Shown here piece after piece: positions 1 through 8,101 of a stretch of 19,026 nt of DNA. The DNA comes from GCA-2726245 sp035513655 (GTDB taxonomy: Bacteria; Planctomycetota; Planctomycetia; Pirellulales; Pirellulaceae): the NCBI GenBank assembly GCA_035513655.1, contig DATKBV010000202.1:1-19026 (forward strand), written 5' to 3'. Each line of letters starts with the position of its first letter. Position 1 is the stretch's first letter. The translations under genes were made by a program, and so were the position numbers. The notes under the pieces were generated by a model. It did no database searches, had not been told where the DNA came from, and saw only the letters and a list, made by a program, of their open reading frames with translations.

Positions 1-102
1 GACGGGCAGTACGCGGGAGTCTTCGCCCGTGCTGTGTCCCCACCCGATTCCGATCACCTGTCTTTAGGTCTGTCAAAGCACGCAGATGTGCAGGCCGTTG
101 TT

Positions 103-498
103 CTACAGCGCCGCAGCCTGCCTGCGGACTTCTCGGACGAAGCGAATCAAGTCACGACGACTGATAATCCCGACCAGTCGTCCGTCTCGAACAATCGGGA
201 TGCGACGGATCGTTTTCCGACAGAAGATAGCCGCCGCGTCGTCCAGCGACGAATCGACATCGAGGGAATGTGCGTCCCGAGTCATGTAGTCGCGAACGAT
301 ACTGCCTTGTATCTCGGCCTTGTACACGAGATCAATAACGTCGATTTCACTGATCACGCCCAGTAACAAACCCTCTTTATCGACGACCGGCAAGCCGCTG
401 ACTCGATGATCGAGCAGCAAATCGATAGCTTCGTCGATCGTAGTTTCGGGGCCGACCGCGACGGCTCGATTCGTCATGATGTCTTTGACTTGATACAT
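103..498 (-). CDS. two-CBS-domain regulatory protein
   Basis: A 131-residue protein made almost entirely of two CBS repeats (about residues 1-57 and 68-125). Each repeat opens with the usual pattern, 'VKDIMTNRAVAV' and 'VRDYMTRDAHSLDV', and each closes with a 'GLLLGVISEIDVIDL' / 'GRLVGIISRRDLIRF' strand-helix unit. CBS pairs (Bateman modules) bind adenine nucleotides and usually report energy state to a partner. No effector domain is fused, so the partner is unknown. I chose the ATG at 498 because the first CBS motif begins there and an AAGG lies about 12 bases upstream. The frame stays open to 579, but those 27 residues are not CBS-like. The protein is cytoplasmic, with no signal peptide or membrane segment. 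The family call is firm; the physiological role is unknown. Confidence 0.88.
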   Translation of the reverse strand: MYQVKDIMTNRAVAVGPETTIDEAIDLLLDHRVSGLPVVDKEGLLLGVISEIDVIDLVYKAEIQGSIVRDYMTRDAHSLDVDSSLDDAAAIFCRKTIRRIPIVRDGRLVGIISRRDLIRFVREVRRQAAAL

Positions 499-710
499 GG
501 ACTCGGTCTGCCTTGGAGAATAGCAAATCACCGGGCGCGCTGATTCGCCCTTCGGAAACATAGCTCGTAAACGGCGCACACCGCAAAACAGTTTTCCCGG
601 TCTCTCCGATTTAACGACCGTCTTCTCGGGACCTGCACTTTCTGAGACCTATGTGATCCCAAAAGGCACTCGCTGCAAGATCTGCCGTGCCGATATGTTG
701 GTGCGGTGCC

Positions 711-1193
711 TTAGTCCCGAGGCACCAGTTGCAAAACGTCGTCGGGACGAGTGACGAGGCCGCCTCGGATCACCAGTTCAATCTGTCGCGTGTTACGGAT
801 GTCGTCCAGCGGATTGGCAGTCAGCAGGACGATGTCCGCCCACTTGCCAGGTGCAAGGGTGCCAAGAAGTTTCTCCTGACGCAGCACCGTAGCGTTGTTC
901 AGCGTTGCGGCCCGGAGCGCCGCGGCAGGAGGTACGCCCGACTCGACGAGCATTTCCAATTCCTGGTGCAGCGAAAATCCGGGAGTGACTTGCGGCTCTG
1001 GCGTATCGGTGCCAACCAATAGCGGAACACCAGCGACGTACAGCTTCCTCGTTAACTCCTGGAACTTCGCGAACTTCATACACCGATATTCTAGTAGGAT
1101 CGCAATCAGAACTTTGACGAACAGCACGGCAGCCACGAACGCAGCAATCGCTCGGAGCGTACACAAGCGATTCGAGCCATCGATCGCGGTCAC
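711..1193 (-). pseudogene. C-terminal remnant of an amidohydrolase
   Basis: The part from about 1079 to 711 reads as the C-terminal end of an amidohydrolase of the imidazolonepropionase-like group. It carries 'AGVPLLVGTDTPEP', which holds the late metal-binding Asp of the family, then 'ESGVPPAAALRAATLNNAT', and 'GTLAPGKWADIVLLTANPL', the closing beta-sandwich strand. The N-terminal HxH metal site and most of the barrel are absent: a family member needs about 400 residues, and only about 75 bases separate this frame from the next gene. The frame continues upstream to a GTG at 1193 and a TGA at 1236-1238. That stretch encodes a hydrophobic segment ('AAFVAAVLFVKVLIAILLEY') that does not look like an amidohydrolase barrel, so an internal deletion joining unrelated or distant parts is possible. 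A functional short protein cannot be excluded, but catalysis as an amidohydrolase is very unlikely. Confidence 0.7.
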
Positions 1194-1267
1194 CGTGCTC
1201 CGGAGAATCCCCGCCTCCAGGTCTGCGTTGACAATTCACAATCCGCGCTGGACGTGTGCCGTCAATG

Positions 1268-2236
1268 CTACTCGATCGGCAATGCTACGACTTCAGCGGC
1301 ACCGAATTCCGACTCGATCATCGTTCCCGGTTTGTCGCTGCCGCGGCGGACGAAGGCCAGGCCCAGCGGTGCATTCAGTCGAGGCGAGAAGCAGGACGAC
1401 GTAATCTGCGCCAGTTGCTTGCCTTCGACCACAATCGTTGAACCCACGGGCGGGACGGCTTCGCCCGTGAACTTGAGCCCCATCAATCGCCGATTCACGT
1501 GACCTAACGCGTCGATTCGCGCAACGGTTTCCTGACCGAGATAGCAGCCTTTTGTGAAGCTAATCGCCAGTGTATCGCGAGCCAACTCTTGGGGCAAGTT
1601 ATCGATGGTTACATCTTGGCCATAGACTGGTACACCCATCTCAATGCGGGCCACATCGACAGCATCCTGGCCGCACTCGACGGCATCGGACTTCTGTAGC
1701 CACGCCATCAGACTCGCGACTTGCGACGAATCGCAGCAGATCATGAAACATGCGGACGAAGTAAGCGGCAGTCGGCGAAGTTGCACCTGCATGTCGCCAA
1801 TGGTTCCCTCAGCAATCCCGATTCGCGATGCAGGAATCGAGCCTCGAAACTGTGACTCGAGCAAACCCATCGTTTGCGATCCGCTGACCAGGACTGCGCC
1901 CCATTCGTTCGAGCGATCGACGAGCGTCACGTCTTCGCGGATGATGTATCGATCAAGTGTTGGAATGATCTCGGCGGCGAGTCTGGGCGACGTGTCGATG
2001 ATCAGCGACGCCTCCTGGCAGAACACATTTATATAACCGCTTGTCTTGCCCTGGACGTTGGTCAGGAAGGCTTCACAACCGTCGCCCCGTGCGAGCCGTT
2101 TAATGTCGTTGGTACACAATCCGTGCAGAACCTTGGCGCGATCCGCGCCGGTCATCTCGATTTGCGTCCTGCCGCTCACGTCGCAATAGCCGATTCCGTC
2201 TCGCAACGCCCGGCAATCCGAGGCAAGATCTGACAT
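1268..2236 (-). CDS. ygfZ: YgfZ/GcvT-like folate-binding protein
   Basis: A 322-residue protein of the YgfZ/IBA57 family, which resembles the aminomethyltransferase GcvT, binds tetrahydrofolate and supports maintenance or assembly of certain iron-sulfur enzymes. The diagnostic signature is intact: 'KGCYLGQETVAR' at residues 229-240, with the conserved Cys at 231, preceded by 'ARIEMGVPVYGQD...NLPQELA' (196-219), the usual lead-in. The N-terminal half has the GcvT-like 'TGADRAKVLHGLCTNDIKRL' strand-helix. Length matches the family. The ATG at 2236 gives the expected N-terminus. It lies 22 bp downstream of the LarA-like gene on the same strand, so co-transcription is likely. No signal peptide; cytoplasmic. 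A more distant iron-sulfur assembly homologue is encoded at 15064, but the two are not adjacent. The call is strong because the KGCYxGQE motif is specific. Confidence 0.93.
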   Translation of the reverse strand: MSDLASDCRALRDGIGYCDVSGRTQIEMTGADRAKVLHGLCTNDIKRLARGDGCEAFLTNVQGKTSGYINVFCQEASLIIDTSPRLAAEIIPTLDRYIIREDVTLVDRSNEWGAVLVSGSQTMGLLESQFRGSIPASRIGIAEGTIGDMQVQLRRLPLTSSACFMICCDSSQVASLMAWLQKSDAVECGQDAVDVARIEMGVPVYGQDVTIDNLPQELARDTLAISFTKGCYLGQETVARIDALGHVNRRLMGLKFTGEAVPPVGSTIVVEGKQLAQITSSCFSPRLNAPLGLAFVRRGSDKPGTMIESEFGAAEVVALPIE

Positions 2237-2258
2237 GATTTCGCATACTCCTGCCTGG

Positions 2259-3527
2259 CTATTCGGCCGGCGCGGCTAGAAACGCGTGCTGCGCGTTGCC
2301 AAGCAAGATGCATGAGGCAAACTGTCGACTCAGTCTTTCTATCTGTTCGGTGCTGCCGACGTGAGCGACTCCAAGGTCTTCCACGGCCTCCTCGTCCAAG
2401 TCACTCAGCAGGAAGACTTTGACTCGCTCGAGTGCTTCCGCCAGCAAAGCCGCCGGCATCGCATCTGGAGTCCGATCGCGCCGCAACTCGTGCAGCAACG
2501 ATTCCGAGTCACGCATTCCCGTTAGCCGTTGCAATGCGGCACCGGGACGGCAACGCAAACTCGAACAGATGACGATTGCTCCGCCGTCGTTCACCGCCTG
2601 TGATGCAGCGAACAACGCCCTGCCAAAGTTTTCCCACGTTTGTTGATCGGGGCCCCCTTCGATGGCCGCAACAACCAGGTCTGCGCGCTGTGGCGGTTCG
2701 TGAAACCAAGCGGCAGTACACAACTCCTGGCCGCGCTTCGCGACGGCTTGCGAATCGCCGGCCACCACGTGCAGCAAAGTATTTCCAGGGCCGGGGGTTA
2801 CTTGAATCGTGAACTGAACCCCCAATGCCCAAGCCGCTTCGTCCGCTTCTTCACACCGCCGACGGCGAAGTGCCGACCAGTCGCTCGAGCTTGGTGCGCG
2901 ATATCGTTTCTGCGTCGCATCGTCGGAAAATGCCGGATACAAGCCGCCGTGAACACCCGCATAACCGAGGGCCTGATCCAGGCGGAGCGTGCTGATCGGC
3001 AAGACAACGTCGGCATCGCCAATCACGCGGTTGAAATAAATCGGCTTTCCTTCCTTCGAGGCGGCGAGATACGTGAGCGATTCTCGGTCATGTGGATCGT
3101 GGTGACTCACCGTAATCAAGTTGCGCAGCGATTCCGACAGTTCGGCCAGCGGATCTTCGTTGTATTTATTGGCACCGGGTTCATCGATACTGGGTTCATC
3201 GATACCGGGTTCATCGGCATCGGCGGCCAAGACGATTTCTAGATCGCTCGCCGCGGCACCGCCTTCGAGCAATGTATGGATAACGGCTGCAACCACGGAT
3301 GGCATTTGGGGAACTCCGCGATCGACGGCCAGCACAATGCGATCACCGGGAATCGTCGCGTCTTGAAGTCGCGGAAACTCGAGCGGTGCCGAGACCGCGG
3401 CGGCGACCGCGGCAGCGGGATCGTCCAGCGGAACTCCACGCGGCCTGGAAAAATCGACCAGAATCGAGTCCACGGGAACATCAATCCGCAATCTCCCTGA
3501 GTCTCCATACTTTAGCTCGACGGACAT
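2259..3527 (-). CDS. LarA/DUF2088-like protein, catalytic residues missing
   Basis: A 422-residue protein related to the nickel-dependent lactate racemase family (LarA, DUF2088). The N-terminal pattern 'ILVDFSRPRGVPLDDPAAAV' and 'GDRIVLAVDRGVPQMPSVVAAVIHTLLEGG' (61-90) match the family, as does the mid-protein 'GKPIYFNRVIGDADVVLPIS'. In genuine LarA a Lys anchors the nickel-pincer cofactor in a His...GYSGGAK segment. Here the matching segment is 'ALGYAGVHGGLYPAFSD' (187-202), where I align Tyr to the Lys and Leu to the upstream His. The early 'GTHRP' His loop (about 101-120) is replaced by a run of IDEP repeats. Racemase activity is therefore doubtful, and the protein may have another role. 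The ATG at 3527 has an AAGG 9 bases upstream. It probably forms an operon with the downstream ygfZ-like gene. The alignment was made from memory, so the exact residue matches are moderately certain. Confidence 0.75.
   Translation of the reverse strand: MSVELKYGDSGRLRIDVPVDSILVDFSRPRGVPLDDPAAAVAAAVSAPLEFPRLQDATIPGDRIVLAVDRGVPQMPSVVAAVIHTLLEGGAAASDLEIVLAADADEPGIDEPSIDEPGANKYNEDPLAELSESLRNLITVSHHDPHDRESLTYLAASKEGKPIYFNRVIGDADVVLPISTLRLDQALGYAGVHGGLYPAFSDDATQKRYRAPSSSDWSALRRRRCEEADEAAWALGVQFTIQVTPGPGNTLLHVVAGDSQAVAKRGQELCTAAWFHEPPQRADLVVAAIEGGPDQQTWENFGRALFAASQAVNDGGAIVICSSLRCRPGAALQRLTGMRDSESLLHELRRDRTPDAMPAALLAEALERVKVFLLSDLDEEAVEDLGVAHVGSTEQIERLSRQFASCILLGNAQHAFLAAPAE
3177..3221. repeat. 3 x 15-bp in-frame tandem repeat
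   Basis: Three head-to-tail 15-bp units (3177-3191, 3192-3206, 3207-3221) share the core 'gggttcatcg'. The first two differ by one base and the third by three more. On the minus strand they encode the five-residue pattern (G/S)IDEP inside the LarA-like protein (about residues 105-118). The multiple of three keeps the frame, so copy number could vary without breaking the gene. Confidence 0.9.
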
Positions 3528-3640
3528 GTAACGGCCTTACTTTTGAGACAAGTGTGCGGAAGCGAACTACCGAGGATGAGCCTGATCGTTCGCGAGCGAG
3601 GAGCCTGAAATATACTCACACAACGAAAAGTTGGTCAAGA

Positions 3641-3680
3641 ACTACAAAAAAGGGACCAAGGCGCGATCGCCTCGGTCCCT
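3641..3680 (-). terminator. Rho-independent terminator of the Gfo/Idh/MocA gene
   Basis: The arms are 3651-3663 and 3668-3680, 13 bp each with a 4-base loop. The single imperfect pair is a G-U wobble when read on the minus strand. Read in that direction the stem is followed directly by a T-run (complement of 'acaaaaaag', 3644-3652). It lies about 32 bases past the stop of the minus-strand gene ending at 3712, the expected place. On the plus strand it has no T-run, so it is directional. Confidence 0.9.
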
Positions 3681-3711
3681 GTGCGTGATAGTCATGAAGC
3701 CTTCTTCGCCG

Positions 3712-5082
3712 TTACGCCAAATACTCCGAACGACTGGGGCGTGACATTAGCGCGCTCGCTTGCGGGTCATTGACGAAATCTTCCTTGACCGGGTCCCATT
3801 GCAACTTCCGACCCAACATGAGCGTAATATTGCAGAGGTGACAGGACGTCATCGTTCGATGGTGCGTGTAGACGTCGGAAATCGGGTCGGTGCGATCTTC
3901 CATGCAATCAAAGAAGTTCGCCATGTGGCCCTTGAGCGATTTGCCTTTGTAGAGCTTGGCCACCGCTTCGTCGAGGTTCTTGCGATCGGCATCGGTCAGG
4001 GCTTCGACCGGCGCGCCGGTCAGCTTGCCGCGGTTGACGAAGATCCTTCCTTTGTCGCCGACGAACAAAATCCCGTTGTCAAAATCGGTTGTCCCGTCTT
4101 CCGACTTGTAATGATTCGTGACCTTCATCGTCGAGCCGCTGGCAAAGCCGATGTCGATATCAAACACCGTGGCGGCGTTGAAGCCATGAGGCAGCTTTTC
4201 CTTGCCGGTAAACAACGCGTTGAAATCGAACTTCTCGGGGACAACCACACCGAACTTGCCGGTCCCGCTGATCTCGGTCGGTCCAGTGTTGTCACAGCCG
4301 AGTGCCCACTGTGCAATGTCAATGTGATGTGCTCCCCAATCGGTCATCTTGCCGCCTGAGTATTCCAGAAACCAACGGAAATCCTTGCGCCGCTCTTCCA
4401 TGTAAGGCGCTTCCTGGGCGGGCCCGACCCAAAAGTCCCAGTTGAGTCCCTCGGGTGCCGCGGTGGGCTCGAAAGGACCGTTTCCCGGCGCACCGCCGAT
4501 CGCGACGTAGGCGTTCACGTTGTCGCCGAGATACCCGCCTTGGACCATTGCCACGGCGTCGAGGAAGCGGCGCGCGTCCTCGCTTCGCTGCTGCGTGCCG
4601 ACTTGGAAGACCTTGCCCGTCTCCTGCACCACTCTCGCGACTTGCTTGCCTTCGTCGATCGTTAGCGTCAGCGGCTTTTCGCAGTAGACGTCACATCCGG
4701 CACGTAACGCCGCAATCGCGATCGGCACGTGCCAATGGTCGGGCGTTCCGATCGTGACGACATCGGGTTTTTCCTTCGCCAGCAACTCGCGATAGTCGAC
4801 ATATTCTTTTAGTTTACCGCCGTGTTTGGCGCTGAATTCCGCCGTGTGAACGGAATCGACGTCGCACACCGCAATCATCTGTCCGAACTGAGCAGCTCGG
4901 TTCGCAACCGCGCCACCCTGGTTGTATCGGCCTCGGCTGCCGCCGACTCCGATGGCCGCGACGGTTCGCTTGGTGTTGGAGTCTTGGGCTCGGGTGATCT
5001 CAGCGGTCCAAAAGTACGGGACAGATGCCGCGGCACCGGCGACTGCGGTTGACTTTAGGAAGTCTCGTCGATTTCTCTTCAT
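3712..5082 (-). CDS. Tat-exported Gfo/Idh/MocA family oxidoreductase
   Basis: A 456-residue NAD(P)-dependent dehydrogenase of the Gfo/Idh/MocA family. These enzymes oxidise or rearrange sugars and cyclitols, often via a tightly bound cofactor when exported. The N-terminus is a twin-arginine signal: 'NRRDFLKSTAVAGAAASVPY' (residues 4-23), with Arg5-Arg6 and a short hydrophobic stretch. The Rossmann region follows ('VAAIGVGGSRGRY', 41-53), then 'CEKPLTL' with the family EKP motif (135-137), 'WDFWVGPA' (215-222) and 'MTDWGAHHIDIAQWAL', with the presumed catalytic His at 252-253. The ATG at 5082 is chosen because it starts the Tat signal and has a GAGGAAC Shine-Dalgarno at 5089-5095. The longer open frame to 5250 adds 56 residues with no export logic. 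It is transcribed alone: a terminator follows and a divergent operon lies upstream. The exact substrate is unknown; planctomycetes carry many paralogues, presumably for polysaccharide-derived sugars. Confidence 0.93.
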   Translation of the reverse strand: MKRNRRDFLKSTAVAGAAASVPYFWTAEITRAQDSNTKRTVAAIGVGGSRGRYNQGGAVANRAAQFGQMIAVCDVDSVHTAEFSAKHGGKLKEYVDYRELLAKEKPDVVTIGTPDHWHVPIAIAALRAGCDVYCEKPLTLTIDEGKQVARVVQETGKVFQVGTQQRSEDARRFLDAVAMVQGGYLGDNVNAYVAIGGAPGNGPFEPTAAPEGLNWDFWVGPAQEAPYMEERRKDFRWFLEYSGGKMTDWGAHHIDIAQWALGCDNTGPTEISGTGKFGVVVPEKFDFNALFTGKEKLPHGFNAATVFDIDIGFASGSTMKVTNHYKSEDGTTDFDNGILFVGDKGRIFVNRGKLTGAPVEALTDADRKNLDEAVAKLYKGKSLKGHMANFFDCMEDRTDPISDVYTHHRTMTSCHLCNITLMLGRKLQWDPVKEDFVNDPQASALMSRPSRSEYLA

Positions 5083-5140
5083 GACTTTGTTCCTCAATAG
5101 GGAAATATGTTTTGGCGGGGGGATGTTCTGGCGAGCTCCT

Positions 5141-5146
5141 AATATA
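5141..5146 (-). promoter_or_regulatory. candidate -10 box for the Gfo/Idh/MocA gene
   Basis: On the minus strand this reads TATATT, about 60 bases upstream of the ATG at 5082, and would give a 5' leader of roughly 50 bases. The -35 region (TTTCTT at 17-base spacing) is a poor match, so this is a weak candidate. It lies in the 261-bp space between divergent genes (5083-5343), which must hold promoters for both. That space also has an imperfect direct repeat 'caagctTgcc'/'caagctGgcc' at 5291 and 5310. I see no clear operator. Confidence 0.3.
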
Positions 5147-5343
5147 AGTGCTCTGAATCCGAAAAGAAACTCACGCCACGACACTCGCTGTAGCTCATTG
5201 CGAAACTGAGACGTGACCAGTAAAATCCCATGATTCGTGGCGAACGGCACGCCGCAACGACTCGGCAGGTTTGTCAGCTACTATCCTGTTCAAGCTTGCC
5301 GTAGCTACTCAAGCTGGCCTTAAGACTCTTAATAGATAGACTT

Positions 5344-6435
5344 ATGACGAACTCAGATATTGGCCTCGACATTTCAAAACAAGGTGCCTTGGACTTTGTG
5401 GCTCTCGGTGCGTTGGTCCACCGCCTTGATCCCGGCATCATTCCATTCCACAAAGCAACCGAATGTCAGATTCACGTCAGCGGCGGCGAGTTCAATGTCG
5501 CTGCGAATTTGGCGGATTGCTTTGGATTGCAGACCGGAATCGCGGCGGCGATGGTGGATTACCCGATCGGCGCGCTCATTAGCGAACGCGTTCGAGCGAT
5601 GGGTGTGAAACCGTTCTTCAAACGCTTCAAACACAACGGCGTCAACGGTCCGAATATGGCGACTGTTTTCAGCGATCGCGGACATGGCGTACGTGCTCCG
5701 GTCGTGTTCTACAATCGGTCGAACGAGGCCGCCGCTCAGCTGAAGCCGGGTGACATTCAATGGGACGAGGTATTCGCTGGCGGTGTCCGCTGGTTCCATA
5801 GCGGCGGCATCTTCGCCGCGCTTTCGTCATCGACGCCCGAAGTCATCATTGAAGGCATGCAAGCCGCAAAAGCGGCCGGCGCAGTTGTCTCGTTTGATCT
5901 GAACTTCCGCGAGAAGTTGTGGGCGATTTCCGGGGGCTTGGAAACGGCACAGGATACAATTGGCCGCATCATGGCCCATGTCGATGTGATCGTCGGTAAT
6001 GAAGAAGATTTGCAAAAAGGCCTAGGCGTCGCGGGGCCAGAGGTTGCTTCCGAATCCAAGCTCGATCCGACCACGTTCTTTGAAATGATCGAGAAAGTGA
6101 CGAAGAAGTTGCCGCACGTAAAAATCGTCGCCACCACGCTCCGTGAAGTTCACACCACGAACCATCACAGCTGGAGTGCCGTGGCCTGGGTGAACGGCAA
6201 GACACATGTGGCACCGACCTGCGAGTTGAATGTTATCGATCGCGTTGGCGGCGGCGACGGGTTTGCGGCCGGCTTCTTCTACGGCCTGCTCACCGGCGCG
6301 TCGGCCGAGGACGCTGTTGGGCTGGGCTGGGCGCATGGAGCGTTGCTGACTACTTTCCCTGGTGACACAACCATGGCAACGCTGGAACAGGTGCAGGCAT
6401 TCGCTAAAGGCGGTTCCGCACGTATTCAACGCTAG
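5344..6435 (+). CDS. kdgK: PfkB-family sugar kinase, likely 2-keto-3-deoxygluconate kinase
   Basis: A 363-residue ribokinase/PfkB kinase. The substrate-side loop is 'GGEFNVAANLA' (48-58), and the C-terminal PfkB signature is 'DRVGGGDGFAAGFFYGLLTG' (299-318) with the catalytic base Asp305. In the signature the usual GAGD is GGGD. The segment 'DLNFREKLW' (185-193) matches the D-x-N-x-R-x-x-LW motif of 2-keto-3-deoxygluconate kinases, which make KDPG for the Entner-Doudoroff aldolase. The preceding 'GNEEDL' (218-223) is also typical. At 363 residues it is somewhat longer than the usual 310-340. The ATG at 5344 lacks a strong Shine-Dalgarno. It is the first gene of a three-gene run with gnd and an SDR gene, spaced 56 and 101 bp, which supports a sugar-acid role. 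Other PfkB substrates such as fructose or 5-keto-gluconate are possible. Cytoplasmic. Confidence 0.82.
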   Translation: MTNSDIGLDISKQGALDFVALGALVHRLDPGIIPFHKATECQIHVSGGEFNVAANLADCFGLQTGIAAAMVDYPIGALISERVRAMGVKPFFKRFKHNGVNGPNMATVFSDRGHGVRAPVVFYNRSNEAAAQLKPGDIQWDEVFAGGVRWFHSGGIFAALSSSTPEVIIEGMQAAKAAGAVVSFDLNFREKLWAISGGLETAQDTIGRIMAHVDVIVGNEEDLQKGLGVAGPEVASESKLDPTTFFEMIEKVTKKLPHVKIVATTLREVHTTNHHSWSAVAWVNGKTHVAPTCELNVIDRVGGGDGFAAGFFYGLLTGASAEDAVGLGWAHGALLTTFPGDTTMATLEQVQAFAKGGSARIQR

Positions 6436-6491
6436 ACTTGTAACAATCATCGAACGAGAGCCGTCAACACCAGCCGAGAGGTAGAAGAGGC

Positions 6492-8000
6492 ATGAACCAT
6501 CTGTGTGATTTTGGTTTGATTGGGCTCGCCGTGATGGGCGAGAACTTGGCGTTAAATGTCGAAAGCCGAGGCTACAAGGTTGCGGTTTTCAATCGAACCA
6601 CGGAAAAGGTCGACGAGTTCATCAACGGACGGGCAGCGGGCAAGAACTTTGTCGGCTGTCACAGCGTCGAAGATTTGATCAAGAACCTGGCGCGTCCGCG
6701 CAAGGTGATGATGCTCGTTAAAGCCGGTCCCGCTGTCGATGCATTGATCGAACAGATTCTCCCACTGCTCGAGCCCGGTGACATTATCATCGATGGCGGC
6801 AACACCCATTTCGCCGACACCGAGCGACGCACCCGTTATGTCGAGGAGCAGGGATTTCTGTTCGTTGGCTCCGGCGTTTCTGGCGGCGAAGAGGGGGCAC
6901 TCAAGGGCCCCAGCCTGATGCCAGGTGGCAGCCAAGACGCCTGGGAACACATCAAGCCGATCTTCCAAGCGATCGCTGCCAAAGTTGGACCGAATGACGA
7001 TATCCCTTGCTGTGAATGGGTTGGCCCGCGCGGCTCGGGACATTACGTCAAGATGGTTCACAACGGGATCGAGTACGGCGATATGCAGTTAATCTGCGAG
7101 GCCTACCTCGTGCTGCAAGAGGCGCTCGGGTTGAGTAATGAGGAGCTTTACGATGTGTTCGACGATTGGAATCGGGGCGAGTTGCAGAGCTATTTGATTG
7201 AGATATCGCGGGATATCTTCAGCGTGAAGGATGATCTCGCCGATGGTTTTATGGTCGACAAGATTCTCGACGTGGCGGGTGCCAAGGGGACTGGTAAGTG
7301 GATGAGCCAGTTGGCATTGGACCTCGGCGTACCGAGCACGCTCGTGACCGCGGCAGTTTTCGCACGTGGCCTCTCCGCTCTTAAGGCCTCCCGCGTCAAG
7401 GCGAGCAAGCTACTCCGCGGCCCGATGGATCGCTTGCCAAGTGACGCGGAAACCCTGGACTTTGACGGCGAACTTGGCGACGCCATGAGAATGGCCGCCG
7501 ACCCGAAAATGAAGAAAGAGTTCATCGAGGCCATTCGTTTGGCATTGTATGCCTCGAAAATCTGCAGTTACGCACAGGGATTCGTGCAATTGCAGGCGGC
7601 TGCAGCCGAGCATGATTGGCAACTCGATTACGGTCAGTGCGCCTTGCTGTGGCGCGGTGGTTGCATTATTCGGGCTCAGTTTCTCGATCGTATTACAGAA
7701 GCGTTCCGCGAGGAGCCGGACTTGGACAACTTGTTGCTCGCGCCCTACTTTACGCAAGCCGTGCATCGGGCTCAATTCTCGTGGCGACGGGTCGTGACAT
7801 TGGCAACGCAAATGGGCCTGCCCGTTCCCGCGTTCAGTACGGCGCTGGGCTACTACGACAGTTTCCGCCGCGCTTCGCTCCCCGCCAACCTGCTCCAAGC
7901 ACAGCGGGACTACTTCGGAGCGCACACGTACCAGCGAACCGACCGTGAAGGCACGTTCCACACGGACTGGCTGTCACTCCGCAAGCCACCGCGGGCGTAG
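6492..8000 (+). CDS. gnd: 6-phosphogluconate dehydrogenase (decarboxylating)
   Basis: A 502-residue enzyme that oxidatively decarboxylates 6-phosphogluconate to ribulose 5-phosphate with NAD(P)+. The N-terminal Rossmann motif is 'GLIGLAVMGENLALNV' (8-23), followed by the cofactor-specificity loop 'VFNRTTEKVDEF' (32-43), where the Arg-Thr pattern fits NADP. Next come 'GVSGGEEGALKGPSLMPGG' (128-146) and 'GSGHYVKMVHNGIEYGDMQL' (181-200), which contains the catalytic Lys187 and His190-Asn191. The dimer-arm motifs 'DYFGAHTYQRTDREG' near the C-terminus complete a full-length long-chain (E. coli-type) enzyme. The ATG at 6492 has a GAGAGGT Shine-Dalgarno at 6476-6482. It sits between the kdgK-like and SDR genes, consistent with one transcript handling gluconate-type carbon. 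All catalytic residues I can place are present. Confidence 0.97.
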   Translation: MNHLCDFGLIGLAVMGENLALNVESRGYKVAVFNRTTEKVDEFINGRAAGKNFVGCHSVEDLIKNLARPRKVMMLVKAGPAVDALIEQILPLLEPGDIIIDGGNTHFADTERRTRYVEEQGFLFVGSGVSGGEEGALKGPSLMPGGSQDAWEHIKPIFQAIAAKVGPNDDIPCCEWVGPRGSGHYVKMVHNGIEYGDMQLICEAYLVLQEALGLSNEELYDVFDDWNRGELQSYLIEISRDIFSVKDDLADGFMVDKILDVAGAKGTGKWMSQLALDLGVPSTLVTAAVFARGLSALKASRVKASKLLRGPMDRLPSDAETLDFDGELGDAMRMAADPKMKKEFIEAIRLALYASKICSYAQGFVQLQAAAAEHDWQLDYGQCALLWRGGCIIRAQFLDRITEAFREEPDLDNLLLAPYFTQAVHRAQFSWRRVVTLATQMGLPVPAFSTALGYYDSFRRASLPANLLQAQRDYFGAHTYQRTDREGTFHTDWLSLRKPPRA

Positions 8001-8101
8001 GAGGTTCACAGCCCCGGCTGTCGCCGGAAAACACCGCATTCATGTGGAATTACCAACGCAACACAAAGCCATACCAAGTCGAAGGGAAAGAAAGCATCAC
8101 G

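Noticed and set aside
2..30. Possible hairpin (acgggc...gcccgt) downstream of the CBS gene
   Set aside because: Only 6-bp arms with a 17-base loop and no T-run; too weak to call a terminator.
3177..3221. CRISPR-like or regulatory repeat array
   Set aside because: The units are contiguous with no spacers and lie in frame inside a gene; a simple coding tandem repeat.
3760..4359. Plus-strand frame of about 199 codons opposite the Gfo/Idh/MocA gene
   Set aside because: The opposite strand has a complete, motif-rich oxidoreductase; this frame has no family features.
5083..5250. 56-residue N-terminal extension of the Gfo/Idh/MocA protein
   Set aside because: It would bury the Tat signal, and a good Shine-Dalgarno sits directly before the internal ATG at 5082.
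8008..8021. Short palindrome ACAGCC-cc-GGCTGT between gnd and the SDR gene
   Set aside because: A two-base loop cannot form a stable hairpin as written, there is no T-run, and chance occurrence is likely.
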